The notes: a model not told the origin generated them from the sequence alone. A DNA stretch of 9,509 nucleotides from Candidatus Bathyarchaeota archaeon (GCA_018396395.1 JAGTQN010000017.1:12408-21916); one strand, 5' to 3'. Counted from the first letter of the stretch, positions 1 through 6,598 are shown. Numbers and translations: made by a program.

Positions 1-23
1 AGTATTAGATTCTGAAAGGGGTT

Positions 24-1274
24 TTGAATCAAATAAGGCTCATCAAGTGTTCATCCTCAGAAAGGCAAAGGGAGGGACTTTGCGCCCTTTGCCACACCCA
101 TAGGCACCTTTGCGGTAAGTCCTTTTGCCCCCTTTTCGTTAGGTCGAAGGTCCTTACGAATCTTGAAAAGGTCTTAAGAAGCAGAGAATTTCTCGGGGCC
201 TCACCTCCAGGGGTCTTCGTAGGTTCTTGGGGATATCCGAAGGTCTTGGCTGGTCCCCTTGTTCCTCCCATGGAAGGAAGGGATACGAGCATTATGGATG
301 CTCCTGAACTCTGGCTTGGGAGGACCTTCGAGGAAGTTCTAGGCTATAGACTAGCCCTCATCCGGGGAAAAATCCCTATGCATGTAGAAATGGCTAGGAA
401 TCCCCCTAGGCTTCTGACCATCCTCCAAGAGGAAGCCATGGCCAGCAGTCCAACGGACACTGAGGTTCGGTTGAGAAAGGAGCCTAGGCTTGGAGTCTTC
501 TTCTCCCCAAGGGCAGCTCCCCTAGGTCCCTCAGCATCCTTGGAAAGCCTTTCCTTAGCTGAGAATCCATCGATTCCGAGGGAAGTCGAGCGCACGGTCT
601 CCGATGGTGACCTCAAAGCCATTCCAGCTACTGTAAGGCTTTATGAGGCCCGGATTCCAGAAAGGCAGATCGTAAGGCTCCTTTCTGTGGGTCTTCTAGG
701 GACAAGGAGACATCGAAGGCTAGTCCCAACGGAATGGAGCATTACGGCAGTCGATGACATCATCGGAGAATCCTTGCGAAGGCGCATACTTGATTATCCT
801 GAGATTAACGGAATCATGCTCCTCGGAGCTAGGGGCTTCGGAAACAATGTTCAGCTCCTCCTCTTTCCATCTCCTTGGATGTTCGAAGCTTTGGAAGCTT
901 GGAATCTTAGCATCGATCCCACCGTCGTCGAGGATTATGAGCTTTCTTGGGGGCGATCCACCTATCCCTATAACTTGGCGGGAGCCTATCATGCGACAAG
1001 GCTTCCAATCCTCGAGTATTTAGAGTCAATCAAGCGCCAATCCGCAGCAATAGCCTTCCTAGAGGTTGGAAGGGATTGGATTCCCTTAGGCGTCTGGAGA
1101 TTCAGGGAACTGGCCCGAGAAGCCCTTCGTCGTCCTCCCATAAAGTTCGATACTCTAGAGGAAGCCCTCTCCGAACTCAAAACTAGACTGGAGATACCAA
1201 TGGCTAAATGGATAAGGGCAAGTAGACTCATATTTTTGAAAAGAGGGCAACGAAGGATTGAAGCCTTCTTATAG
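24..1274 (+). CDS. nre: Nre-family archaeal DNA repair protein with C-terminal PIP box
   Basis: This 416-residue protein matches the archaeal Nre (NreA/NreB) family, which repairs DNA damage together with the sliding clamp PCNA. Seen in sequence: an N-terminal Cys cluster C20-x2-C23-x6-C30-x4-C35 that probably binds zinc; the family signature around residues 60-82 (SPPGVFVGSWGYPKV then AGPLVPP); and a C-terminus QRRIEAFL (409-416) that fits the PIP consensus Qxx[ILM]xx[F][FL]. The length is normal for the family. The start is TTG at 24: the frame is closed by a TAG at 6-8 and no later start keeps the Cys cluster. A purine run GAAAGGGG (14-21) lies just before it and is only a weak ribosome-binding site. 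The promoter is outside the window. The next gene is about 340 bp away with its own promoter. The subtype, NreA or NreB, is not resolved. The family call is firm; the PCNA interaction is inferred from the motif. Confidence 0.92.
   Translation: MNQIRLIKCSSSERQREGLCALCHTHRHLCGKSFCPLFVRSKVLTNLEKVLRSREFLGASPPGVFVGSWGYPKVLAGPLVPPMEGRDTSIMDAPELWLGRTFEEVLGYRLALIRGKIPMHVEMARNPPRLLTILQEEAMASSPTDTEVRLRKEPRLGVFFSPRAAPLGPSASLESLSLAENPSIPREVERTVSDGDLKAIPATVRLYEARIPERQIVRLLSVGLLGTRRHRRLVPTEWSITAVDDIIGESLRRRILDYPEINGIMLLGARGFGNNVQLLLFPSPWMFEALEAWNLSIDPTVVEDYELSWGRSTYPYNLAGAYHATRLPILEYLESIKRQSAAIAFLEVGRDWIPLGVWRFRELAREALRRPPIKFDTLEEALSELKTRLEIPMAKWIRASRLIFLKRGQRRIEAFL
1248..1271 (+). other. PIP-box (PCNA-binding) motif codons at the Nre C-terminus
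   Basis: These are the last eight codons of the Nre gene, encoding Q-R-R-I-E-A-F-L. Gln, a medium aliphatic at +3 and Phe-Leu at +6/+7 match the canonical PIP consensus, and the position at the extreme C-terminus is the usual one. Clamp binding itself is inferred. Confidence 0.7.
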
Positions 1275-1434
1275 GAATAATTCGACAAGCAGGAATGCGT
1301 ATAAGATTGAACTTCTCCTTACCTTCATTTCCGAATCGGGGTTTGATTCCAAGAGAAGAAATCATGCACCATATTCTATCTATTTTCATTAACAAACCTC
1401 CCATCGAACTTTTTCATCCATCCCTTGGTAAAGA

Positions 1435-1443
1435 TTATAAAAT
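1435..1443 (+). promoter_or_regulatory. Candidate TATA box upstream of the LLM oxidoreductase gene
   Basis: TTATAAAAT is the best TATA-like string in the gap between the Nre and LLM genes. An archaeal start about 25 bp downstream would give a transcript beginning near 1465, with a leader of roughly 60 nt to the ATG at 1524 or 145 nt to the TTG at 1611. The rest of the gap (1275-1434) shows only a pyrimidine-rich stretch near 1312-1330 that could end Nre transcription; I see no RNA gene in it. Confidence 0.5.
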
Positions 1444-1487
1444 GGAGAAATAGAACATCAGTATTGGCTCAGATTCCATAGAGTTTT

Positions 1488-1499
1488 CCCTCGGAGAAA
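1488..1499 (+). repeat. 12-bp direct repeat, copy 1 (leader of LLM gene)
   Basis: CCCTCGGAGAAA occurs here, 24 nt before the ATG at 1524, and identically at 4811-4822 upstream of nrdD. Its role is unknown; it could be a shared leader or regulator site. Confidence 0.45.
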
Positions 1500-1564
1500 C
1501 CGAAGAGACCAGGAAAAAGAAAAATGGAATGGAATGAATTGACTACGGAAGAAGAAAGAAATGG

Positions 1565-1585
1565 GGAAGGTTCTTTTAACTTTCC
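1565..1585 (+). promoter_or_regulatory. Hairpin between the two possible starts of the LLM gene
   Basis: GGAAGGTT (1565-1572) and AACTTTCC (1578-1585) pair over 8 bp with one G-U and a 5-nt loop CTTTT. It lies between the ATG at 1524 and the TTG at 1611. If the true start is 1611, it is a structured 5' leader element; if 1524, it is simply coding sequence. Confidence 0.35.
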
Positions 1586-1596
1586 AAAATCCATCA

Positions 1597-1604
1597 GGGA
1601 GATC
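1597..1604 (+). promoter_or_regulatory. Shine-Dalgarno-like site deciding the LLM start
   Basis: GGGAGATC resembles the archaeal anti-SD complement GGAGGTGATC and sits 6 nt before TTG 1611. No comparable site precedes ATG 1524, where the upstream sequence is A-rich. Confidence 0.45.
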
Positions 1605-1610
1605 TACACA

Positions 1611-2543
1611 TTGGTAAGTAAAGTAAGGTTCGGTTTAATGCCATGGCTAAGTGGCGATCCAAGGTTCGAAAAAGACTGGATAGAAGAGGTGGAGAACCTT
1701 GGTTTTGATTCGATCTGTGTAACAGATCACTTGGCTGGAGGCCTTGAAGCTTGGACAAAGCTTTCTGCCCTTTCAACCATTACGAATCGGGCTCGATTAG
1801 GTACCATCGTTCTTAATGCTCCTTTAAGGAACCCAGTTTTACTGGCTAACATGGCAGCAACCATCGATATCATATCCTCAGGTAGGCTGGAACTAGGCCT
1901 GGGAGCAGGATACGTTGAGCAAGAATTCCAAGCCTGTGGCATTCCTTTCCTCGAGCCTAAGGCCCGGATCGAACAATTGGAGGAGGTGATTAGCATTATT
2001 ACAGAACTTTGGGAAAAAGGAAGGCTGAGTTTTCATGGAAACTACTATAGGATAGAAGGAGCCGTATGCCCGAAACCTCACCAAGAACCTCGCCCTCCCA
2101 TCATGATTGGTGGTAAAGGAGAAAGGCTCCTTTTGAAGCTCGCTGCGAGGTATGCCGATATATACAACCTTCCCCATACGAGTCTAGAAGAGACGAAGCA
2201 CAAGCTTAGGGTCCTTAAGAAGCATTGTCTTAGGACTGGAAGGCGTTTCGAGGAAATAGAGATATCATGGTTTGGTATCGCCATTGTTTCCAAAAGCCAA
2301 GAAGAACTGGAGAAGGGGGTCGAAGCCCTTCGCAAATTAGCACCTGAGAGGTATCCTGACCCTCAAATCGCAAGGCAGAGGGCCATTATAGGTATGCCTG
2401 AGCAATGTATAGAAAGGATAAACGAATATGCGGAAGCGGGCATCAGCTACTTTATACTTTACTTCCCAATGAAGGACGAAGTAAGGCTATTTTGTCGAGA
2501 AGTACTTCCAAGGGTGAGGAATCTTAAAATCGGTAAAATATAA
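1611..2543 (+). CDS. LLM class, probably F420-dependent oxidoreductase
   Basis: This is a luciferase-like monooxygenase-fold (TIM barrel) oxidoreductase that probably transfers hydride with coenzyme F420; the substrate is unknown. Seen (310-residue numbering): first strand VRFGLMPW at residues 5-12, GFDSICVTDHL (31-41), RNPVLLANMAATIDIISSGR (73-92) leading to LELGLGAGY, and MIGGKGER (165-172) followed by LLLKLAARYADIYN. This order resembles the Rv1855c-like (TIGR03560-type) F420 subgroup. I prefer the TTG at 1611 because family members start a few residues before the RFG strand and because GGGAGATC (1597-1604) is a good archaeal Shine-Dalgarno 6 nt before it. An in-frame ATG at 1524 would add 29 hydrophilic, purine-rich residues with no family match. 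It is convergent with the serine hydrolase downstream. The cofactor could be FMN rather than F420; the fold is certain, the cofactor likely. Confidence 0.88.
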   Translation: MVSKVRFGLMPWLSGDPRFEKDWIEEVENLGFDSICVTDHLAGGLEAWTKLSALSTITNRARLGTIVLNAPLRNPVLLANMAATIDIISSGRLELGLGAGYVEQEFQACGIPFLEPKARIEQLEEVISIITELWEKGRLSFHGNYYRIEGAVCPKPHQEPRPPIMIGGKGERLLLKLAARYADIYNLPHTSLEETKHKLRVLKKHCLRTGRRFEEIEISWFGIAIVSKSQEELEKGVEALRKLAPERYPDPQIARQRAIIGMPEQCIERINEYAEAGISYFILYFPMKDEVRLFCREVLPRVRNLKIGKI

Positions 2544-2578
2544 TACTAACATTCCTTCAAATCCTTTCTTAGTATTAT
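2540..2578 (+). terminator. 10-bp inverted repeat overlapping the LLM stop codon
   Basis: ATAATACTAA (2540-2549) and TTAGTATTAT (2569-2578) are perfect inverted repeats with a 19-nt spacer containing pyrimidine-rich CCTTCAAATCCTTTC. The left arm includes the TAA stop. No T-run follows, so it may be a 3'-end stabilising hairpin or a protein site rather than a terminator. Confidence 0.35.
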
Positions 2579-2633
2579 CGCGATCTGGAAGGAAAAACTC
2601 CTGACATCTTAAAAGCTTTACCCATATACTGGG

Positions 2634-2643
2634 AAGAAAAAAT
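2634..2643 (-). terminator. T-tract after the serine hydrolase gene
   Basis: Read on the minus strand, the first strong oligo-T (CATTTTTTCTTCC) follows the hydrolase stop by about 35 nt. Archaeal RNA polymerase commonly ends at such U-tracts without a hairpin. The call rests on composition only. Confidence 0.4.
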
Positions 2644-2678
2644 GAGCCCCTTATTTACTCCCCTCATTTTCCTAAAAC

Positions 2679-3824
2679 TCATGATTCGATGACCGAAGCT
2701 ACGAGGGCATTTGAAAATCTACTTAAGATGCACCTATCTATATCTGGTTGGTTGGTAAGGACCGTGCAAGCCAGATTGGTTTCAGGATCAGCCCAAATCA
2801 TGGTTCCCGTAGCTCCTGTATGGCCAAAGGTTCTAGAGGAAGCGAGGTCTCCAAAGCCCCAGTCTAATGAACAGTAGGCCTTAAGCCTCCAGCCCAATCC
2901 CCAAGGGTTGCTTCTCTTGACATCATCCTTTATGAGGGGCATAAGGATTGTCTGGTTGCTTGTCATGATCCTTACGGTTCTAGGGCTAAGAACCCTAGAG
3001 CTTCCAAGTCTCCCCTCATTGAGGAACATCATGAGGAACCTTGTCAGATCCGAAGCCGTTGAGAACATACCTCCCCAGGGTGCCGCAAAACCCCACCAGT
3101 AAGGACTATTCCAGTTCCAATCATCACTCAGGCTTCCATATTCGAAGCTTCCCTTTGGAATATTCACTTGGCTAACTTGAGATACCTTTCTCCAATCAAC
3201 TCCCAAAGAAGAATCCTCCATTCCAAGGAGCTTGAAAATTTCCTGACGCATAAACTCGGCCAAGGGTATTCCTGTCAACCGTTTTACGATCTCGCCTAAT
3301 AAAGCAAAACCGCAACTTTGGTAGCTGATATTTGTTCCTGGCTCGAAGAGGAGAGGAACCCTATAGATCCTTTGAAGGAATTCATCAAGATCAGCGTGCC
3401 TCCTCCTAAGTTCGGCATTCTCGGGGAGCATGTCGGGAAGACCACTTGTATGGGTTAGAAGATGGCGGACAAGGACCTCTTCTTTCCACTTACCGATGAA
3501 CTCGGGAATGATGGCTGTCACATGATCGCGAAGACAAAGCTTTCCGTCCTCAATCAGCTTCATGACGGCCGTAGCTGTTATGGGCTTCGTAACAGATGCC
3601 GTCAGAAAGATCGTATTGCTCTCCACTAGTGGAGCATCGGGTTCGAGTCCTCTCCTTCCGAAGGTTATGGGCTCAAGGAATCCATGGCTTCGAGCAACTT
3701 GTATGGAAGCTCCCATGATACGACCTTCCTTGACGGCCTGACCTAGGATTTCATAGGCTTTCCCAAGGTTTTTCGAGGAAAAGCCTAAGCTTTCTGGATC
3801 TCTGAAAACCTTAAAGCCACACAT
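2679..3824 (-). CDS. Serine hydrolase, class C beta-lactamase/DD-peptidase-like fold
   Basis: This 381-residue protein belongs to the beta-lactamase-related (Pfam Beta-lactamase, EstB/PBP4*-like) family, whose members hydrolyse esters, amides or D-amino-acid peptides by an acyl-serine mechanism. Seen: SxxK motif S77-V-T-K80 (nucleophile and base), second motif Y168-Q-S170, HLLTHTSGLPD at 121-131, and the third motif H335-T-G337. The second motif has Ser where YxN usually has Asn. There is no signal peptide or membrane segment, so it should act in the cytoplasm; archaea lack murein, so a true DD-peptidase role is unlikely and an esterase or peptidase role is more plausible. The ATG at 3824 is the only practical start, since the frame is closed by a stop three codons upstream. 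It is divergent from the macro gene and convergent with the LLM gene, and appears monocistronic. The family is firm, the substrate unknown. Confidence 0.9.
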   Translation of the reverse strand: MCGFKVFRDPESLGFSSKNLGKAYEILGQAVKEGRIMGASIQVARSHGFLEPITFGRRGLEPDAPLVESNTIFLTASVTKPITATAVMKLIEDGKLCLRDHVTAIIPEFIGKWKEEVLVRHLLTHTSGLPDMLPENAELRRRHADLDEFLQRIYRVPLLFEPGTNISYQSCGFALLGEIVKRLTGIPLAEFMRQEIFKLLGMEDSSLGVDWRKVSQVSQVNIPKGSFEYGSLSDDWNWNSPYWWGFAAPWGGMFSTASDLTRFLMMFLNEGRLGSSRVLSPRTVRIMTSNQTILMPLIKDDVKRSNPWGLGWRLKAYCSLDWGFGDLASSRTFGHTGATGTMIWADPETNLACTVLTNQPDIDRCILSRFSNALVASVIES

Positions 3825-3857
3825 TGATCTCTACCATTGATTTCTTTGCTACGTTTG

Positions 3858-3868
3858 TGCACATAAAG
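3858..3868 (-). promoter_or_regulatory. Weak TATA-like element for the serine hydrolase
   Basis: On the minus strand GCCTTTATGTGC lies about 35-45 nt before the ATG at 3824, which would give a leader of about 12 nt. A stronger AT-rich string, ATAAATTTA, lies farther off near 3967-3976. Which of them is used is not decidable by eye. Confidence 0.3.
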
Positions 3869-3984
3869 GCTTTCTATCCCGTAGGCTATGTCTCGCCATA
3901 AAAGCCTAAGACTTAAAGCTTATGATCGAAGCCTTCATGATGAATTTAAGGAATGAAAAGCCCTCCTAAATTTATCTTATTACT

Positions 3985-3994
3985 ATTACGTAAT
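3985..3994. promoter_or_regulatory. Perfect 10-bp palindrome in the divergent spacer
   Basis: ATTACGTAAT is a perfect palindrome about midway between the divergent hydrolase and macro genes (spacer 3825-4114). It is a candidate operator for either gene. The rest of the spacer holds AT-rich promoter-like stretches and no gene I can support. Confidence 0.3.
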
Positions 3995-4054
3995 GAAGGG
4001 ATCCATTAAATTCCAAACCATCTGGGGTTTTCCGTGAAAAAAGGGAAGCTTTAT

Positions 4055-4066
4055 TCTTTCTTAGTA
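4055..4066 (+). repeat. CTTTCTTRGTA motif, copy 2 of 3 (upstream of macro gene)
   Basis: TCTTTCTTAGTA lies 48 nt before the macro ATG. Close copies are CCTTTCTTAGTA at 2563-2574 and CCTTTCTTGGTA at 4694-4705; all three are intergenic and on the plus strand. The shared core is CTTTCTTRGTA. Confidence 0.35.
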
Positions 4067-4104
4067 CCTTTACTATGACAAAATGAGAATCGAGACATAA
4101 TCGT

Positions 4105-4110
4105 GGTGAT
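4105..4110 (+). promoter_or_regulatory. Shine-Dalgarno deciding the macro gene start
   Basis: GGTGAT matches the core of the archaeal SD (GGAGGTGATC) and is separated by TAAG from ATG 4115. This argues against translation from GTG 4103 or 4106. Confidence 0.5.
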
Positions 4111-4114
4111 TAAG

Positions 4115-4660
4115 ATGGAATTCAGAATTGGTGAAGTCCTCATCATTACGAAGGTGAAAAGTATTACGGAGGAAGTAGCAGAAGCCCTAGTCAATCCTGC
4201 AAACAGCTATATGCGCATGGGTGGCGGAGTGGCTGGAGCCCTGAAGAGGAGTGGTGGAGCTATCATTGAACTCGAGGCCCTCAAACATGCGCCTGTTCCT
4301 ATCGGAAAGGCCGTGGCTACAACGGCAGGATCTTTAAAAGCAAAGTTTGTGATCCATGGACCAACTATGGAAATCCCAGGTCCAACTAACCGAGAAAATA
4401 TCTATAAGGCAACAAGGGCCGCCTTGATTTGTGCAGATGAGTTGGGTGTTGAAACCATCGCTTTTCCGGCCATGGGAACAGGGGTTGGGGGGCTTCCTAT
4501 CAAGGAGGCTGTCATGGCTATGCTAAAAGCCATATCGGACCATCTAAGCTTAGGCTCGCGAATAAGAAGGATAACAATCCTATCCCTCGACGAGGAAATG
4601 GTTGCCCAATTTAATGCCATTCTTGAAGAATATTCTAAAGGGAGGTTAGGTTCCCAATAG
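4115..4660 (+). CDS. Macro-domain (Appr-1''-p/ADP-ribose binding) protein
   Basis: A stand-alone macro domain of about 181 residues, the usual length. Macro domains bind ADP-ribose and may hydrolyse ADP-ribose-1''-phosphate, O-acetyl-ADP-ribose or mono-ADP-ribosyl groups. Seen: VNPANSYMRMGGGVAGAL at residues 26-43, carrying the Asn pair and glycine-rich loop that hold the distal ribose, and FPAMGTGVGGLP at 117-128, the phosphate-binding loop. The start is taken as ATG 4115 because GGTGAT (4105-4110) is a good ribosome site 4 nt upstream; in-frame GTGs at 4103 and 4106 would destroy that site by being the start themselves. There is no fused domain. nrdD follows on the same strand after 180 bp with its own candidate TATA box, so co-transcription is uncertain. 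The domain is certain; hydrolase versus pure binder is not decidable. Confidence 0.92.
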   Translation: MEFRIGEVLIITKVKSITEEVAEALVNPANSYMRMGGGVAGALKRSGGAIIELEALKHAPVPIGKAVATTAGSLKAKFVIHGPTMEIPGPTNRENIYKATRAALICADELGVETIAFPAMGTGVGGLPIKEAVMAMLKAISDHLSLGSRIRRITILSLDEEMVAQFNAILEEYSKGRLGSQ

Positions 4661-4685
4661 GGCTATTTAAAGGTCATCTCAAGGA

Positions 4686-4701
4686 AAGAAGGTCCTTTCT
4701 T
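4686..4701 (+). terminator. Near-palindromic hairpin after the macro gene
   Basis: AAGAAGGTCCTTTCTT can fold into a 6-bp stem (one G-U) with loop GTCC, 26 nt after the macro stop. It contains part of the third CTTTCTTRGTA copy. It could be a 3' hairpin of the macro transcript or an operator; no long T-run follows. Confidence 0.3.
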
Positions 4702-4799
4702 GGTACTCAAGAAGCCATACGGCAGAAATTGGCACCAAGGATATCAGCTAAAATTATGAAGGCCTTTTTCTATTTTTATCGAGTAATTAGTACAAAGAA

Positions 4800-4805
4800 T
4801 TTATA
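4800..4805 (+). promoter_or_regulatory. Candidate TATA box of nrdD
   Basis: AATTTATAGG contains TTTATA. Transcription would start near 4828, giving a short leader of about 12-20 nt. A second AT-rich string, CTATTTTTATC at 4770-4780, is an alternative. Confidence 0.45.
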
Positions 4806-4810
4806 GGAGC

Positions 4811-4822
4811 CCCTCGGAGAAA
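4811..4822 (+). repeat. 12-bp direct repeat, copy 2 (upstream of nrdD)
   Basis: CCCTCGGAGAAA is identical to 1488-1499. Here it lies just after the nrdD TATA candidate, 18 nt before GTG 4841 and 27 nt before ATG 4850. Confidence 0.45.
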
Positions 4823-4840
4823 TAATAGATTCCTTACCTG

Positions 4841-6598
4841 GTGGATCAAATGGCGTTCATAGAGGACTATCTCTCAAGGTCCCATTGGAGGATCAAGGAG
4901 AATGCTAATTTCAACTATTCCTACAGCGGTCTTCTAAGCTTCGTAGCCAATTCATACCTAATGGAGTATCACTTAAAGGTTATGCCCCATGAGGTTGCGG
5001 AAGCCCACAAGTATGGGGATATCCATGTCCATAACCTTGAATCTGGAGGACTCATTCCCTACTGCCATGGAGGCTCCCTCCTTAGCCTCATAAAAAAGGG
5101 AATAAGGTCTCCTACGATCGTTTCGAGGCCTGCGAAGCACTTCTCGGCCATAGTGGATCATATAGCCAACTACTTCCTCATAAGCCAAAACGAATTCAGT
5201 GGAGCCCAGGCTTTCTCGGACTTCGATACGCTCGTGGCTCCCTTCGTGGCCTTCGATCATCTAAGCTACAGGGAAGTGAAGCAGAACCTCCAGAAGCTCG
5301 TCTACAACCTGAACTTTACGAGTCGCCAGAGCTTCCAGTCACCTTTCACGAATCTAACCTTCAACCTCGGATGTCCAAGGGCTTTGAGGGATGCCCATGC
5401 CATCATTGGAGGCGTTGAAGTTGAGGATACCTATTCAAGCTTCCAAGATGAAATTGAAATGATCAATGAGGCTATGGCCGAGATCTACATGGAACGGGAT
5501 GGCTCAGGGCGCCCCTTCACTTTCCCTATACCTACCGTCAATTTAACGAAAAGCTTTCCCTGGGATTCTGAAGGGGCTGAAAAGATCTTCGAAGCCGATT
5601 CCAAGGTCGGAAGCTACTACTTTATGAACTATTTGGGCTCGGGCATCGAAGAGAATACTGTGCGATCAATGTGTTGCAGGCTCCTCATCGACACGACCCA
5701 ATTGGCTCCCCCTGGAGGGCTTTTCCTTGCCCAAGAAGGAACGGGTAGCCTAGGCGTTGTTACGATAAACCTTCCAAGGATAGGCTATTTAGCCAAGGAT
5801 GATGCAGACTTTTTCGAACGTCTCGATGCTATGATAGACCTGGCAAAACGCTACCTGATATGGAAGGCAGATAGGATCTCCAAGTCCCTTGAAGCGGGCC
5901 TCCTTCCCTTCGCGAGGGAGTATGGATTCTGCCCCGACTCTTACTTCAGGACCATAGGGATTCTTGGGCTGAATGAGTGCTGCATCAATTTCCTAGGGCA
6001 ACCCCTATCTAAGGCTGTGTCCTTCGGGGAGAAGATCCTTCTCCATATCAGGGAGAGGCTTAAGGAAGCCCAGGCAGAGACGGGGAAGCCCTTCAACCTC
6101 GAACAGACGCCAGCAGAGGGCTCCTCCTATCGCCTCGCCCTCCTCGATAGGAAGGCCTATCCTGGAATCTTCACCCAAGGATCTGAAGAGGCTCCCTACT
6201 ACACAAGCGTCCTCATTCCTACTTTGGAGGAGATAAGCCTTGCAGAGAGACTTAGGATCGAGGAAAGACTCCTCCCACTGTTCACGGGAGGAACTGTTTT
6301 CAGGATTCACCTAGGGGAGGCCCTCGATCCAAGGGCTGCCAAGAAGCTCATAAGGCGTATCGCAGAGAATTATCGGATTCCCTATATAGACCTTGGCGCC
6401 GTCCTTTCTGTCTGTGTAAACGATGGAAGCATGGTCTATGGTGTCGTCAATAAATGCGGTATTTGTGGCTCTCCCACGGAAATCTATGCCCGCGTCGTGG
6501 GCTATTATCGACCAACCTTTAAGTGGAATCCAGGAAAGCAAAGGGAATTCCTGGATCGACGCTACTACTTACCTTCAGAGGTGGTGAACATCTCTTAG
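4841..6598 (+). CDS. nrdD: Anaerobic ribonucleoside-triphosphate reductase, catalytic subunit
   Basis: This is class III ribonucleotide reductase, a glycyl-radical enzyme that reduces ribonucleoside triphosphates to dNTPs without oxygen, in the cytoplasm. Seen (585 residues): HWRIKENANFNYSYSGL from residue 15; GDIHVHNLESG and C75, the expected second active-site Cys; QNEFSGAQAFSDFDT (116-130); SMCCRL with C278-C279, carrying the thiyl-radical Cys; and the C-terminal glycyl-radical loop RVVGYYRP with G554 followed by WNPGKQREF. Just before it is a zinc-site region with C525, D528, C539 and C542, where Asp replaces the usual Cys/His. Only about 15 residues precede the core, so there is no ATP-cone domain for dATP inhibition. 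The start could be GTG 4841 or ATG 4850; GGTGGATC (4840-4847) could serve as ribosome site for the latter but is very close. The activase NrdG, which is required to make the radical, is not encoded in this window. Confidence 0.95.
   Translation: MDQMAFIEDYLSRSHWRIKENANFNYSYSGLLSFVANSYLMEYHLKVMPHEVAEAHKYGDIHVHNLESGGLIPYCHGGSLLSLIKKGIRSPTIVSRPAKHFSAIVDHIANYFLISQNEFSGAQAFSDFDTLVAPFVAFDHLSYREVKQNLQKLVYNLNFTSRQSFQSPFTNLTFNLGCPRALRDAHAIIGGVEVEDTYSSFQDEIEMINEAMAEIYMERDGSGRPFTFPIPTVNLTKSFPWDSEGAEKIFEADSKVGSYYFMNYLGSGIEENTVRSMCCRLLIDTTQLAPPGGLFLAQEGTGSLGVVTINLPRIGYLAKDDADFFERLDAMIDLAKRYLIWKADRISKSLEAGLLPFAREYGFCPDSYFRTIGILGLNECCINFLGQPLSKAVSFGEKILLHIRERLKEAQAETGKPFNLEQTPAEGSSYRLALLDRKAYPGIFTQGSEEAPYYTSVLIPTLEEISLAERLRIEERLLPLFTGGTVFRIHLGEALDPRAAKKLIRRIAENYRIPYIDLGAVLSVCVNDGSMVYGVVNKCGICGSPTEIYARVVGYYRPTFKWNPGKQREFLDRRYYLPSEVVNIS

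Noticed and set aside
989..1288. 99-codon minus-strand open frame at the end of the Nre gene
   Set aside because: It lies antisense to clearly conserved Nre coding sequence and is Ser/Arg-rich like other reverse-frame shadows.
1333..1350. T-arm-like string GGGGTTTGATTCC suggesting a tRNA
   Set aside because: There are no matching acceptor, D or anticodon arms around it; only a 5-bp GAATC/GATTC pair is present.
3937..3943. ATGATGA resembling a C box of a C/D guide RNA
   Set aside because: No D box (CTGA) or flanking terminal stem lies at the proper distance.
3920..3967. 15-codon frame starting at ATG 3920 in the hydrolase/macro spacer
   Set aside because: It is too short, with no ribosome site and no sign of conservation that could be judged.
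4973..5260. 95-codon minus-strand open frame within nrdD
   Set aside because: It is antisense to conserved NrdD motifs and encodes no recognisable domain. The 101-codon frame at 6005-6310 was rejected for the same reason.
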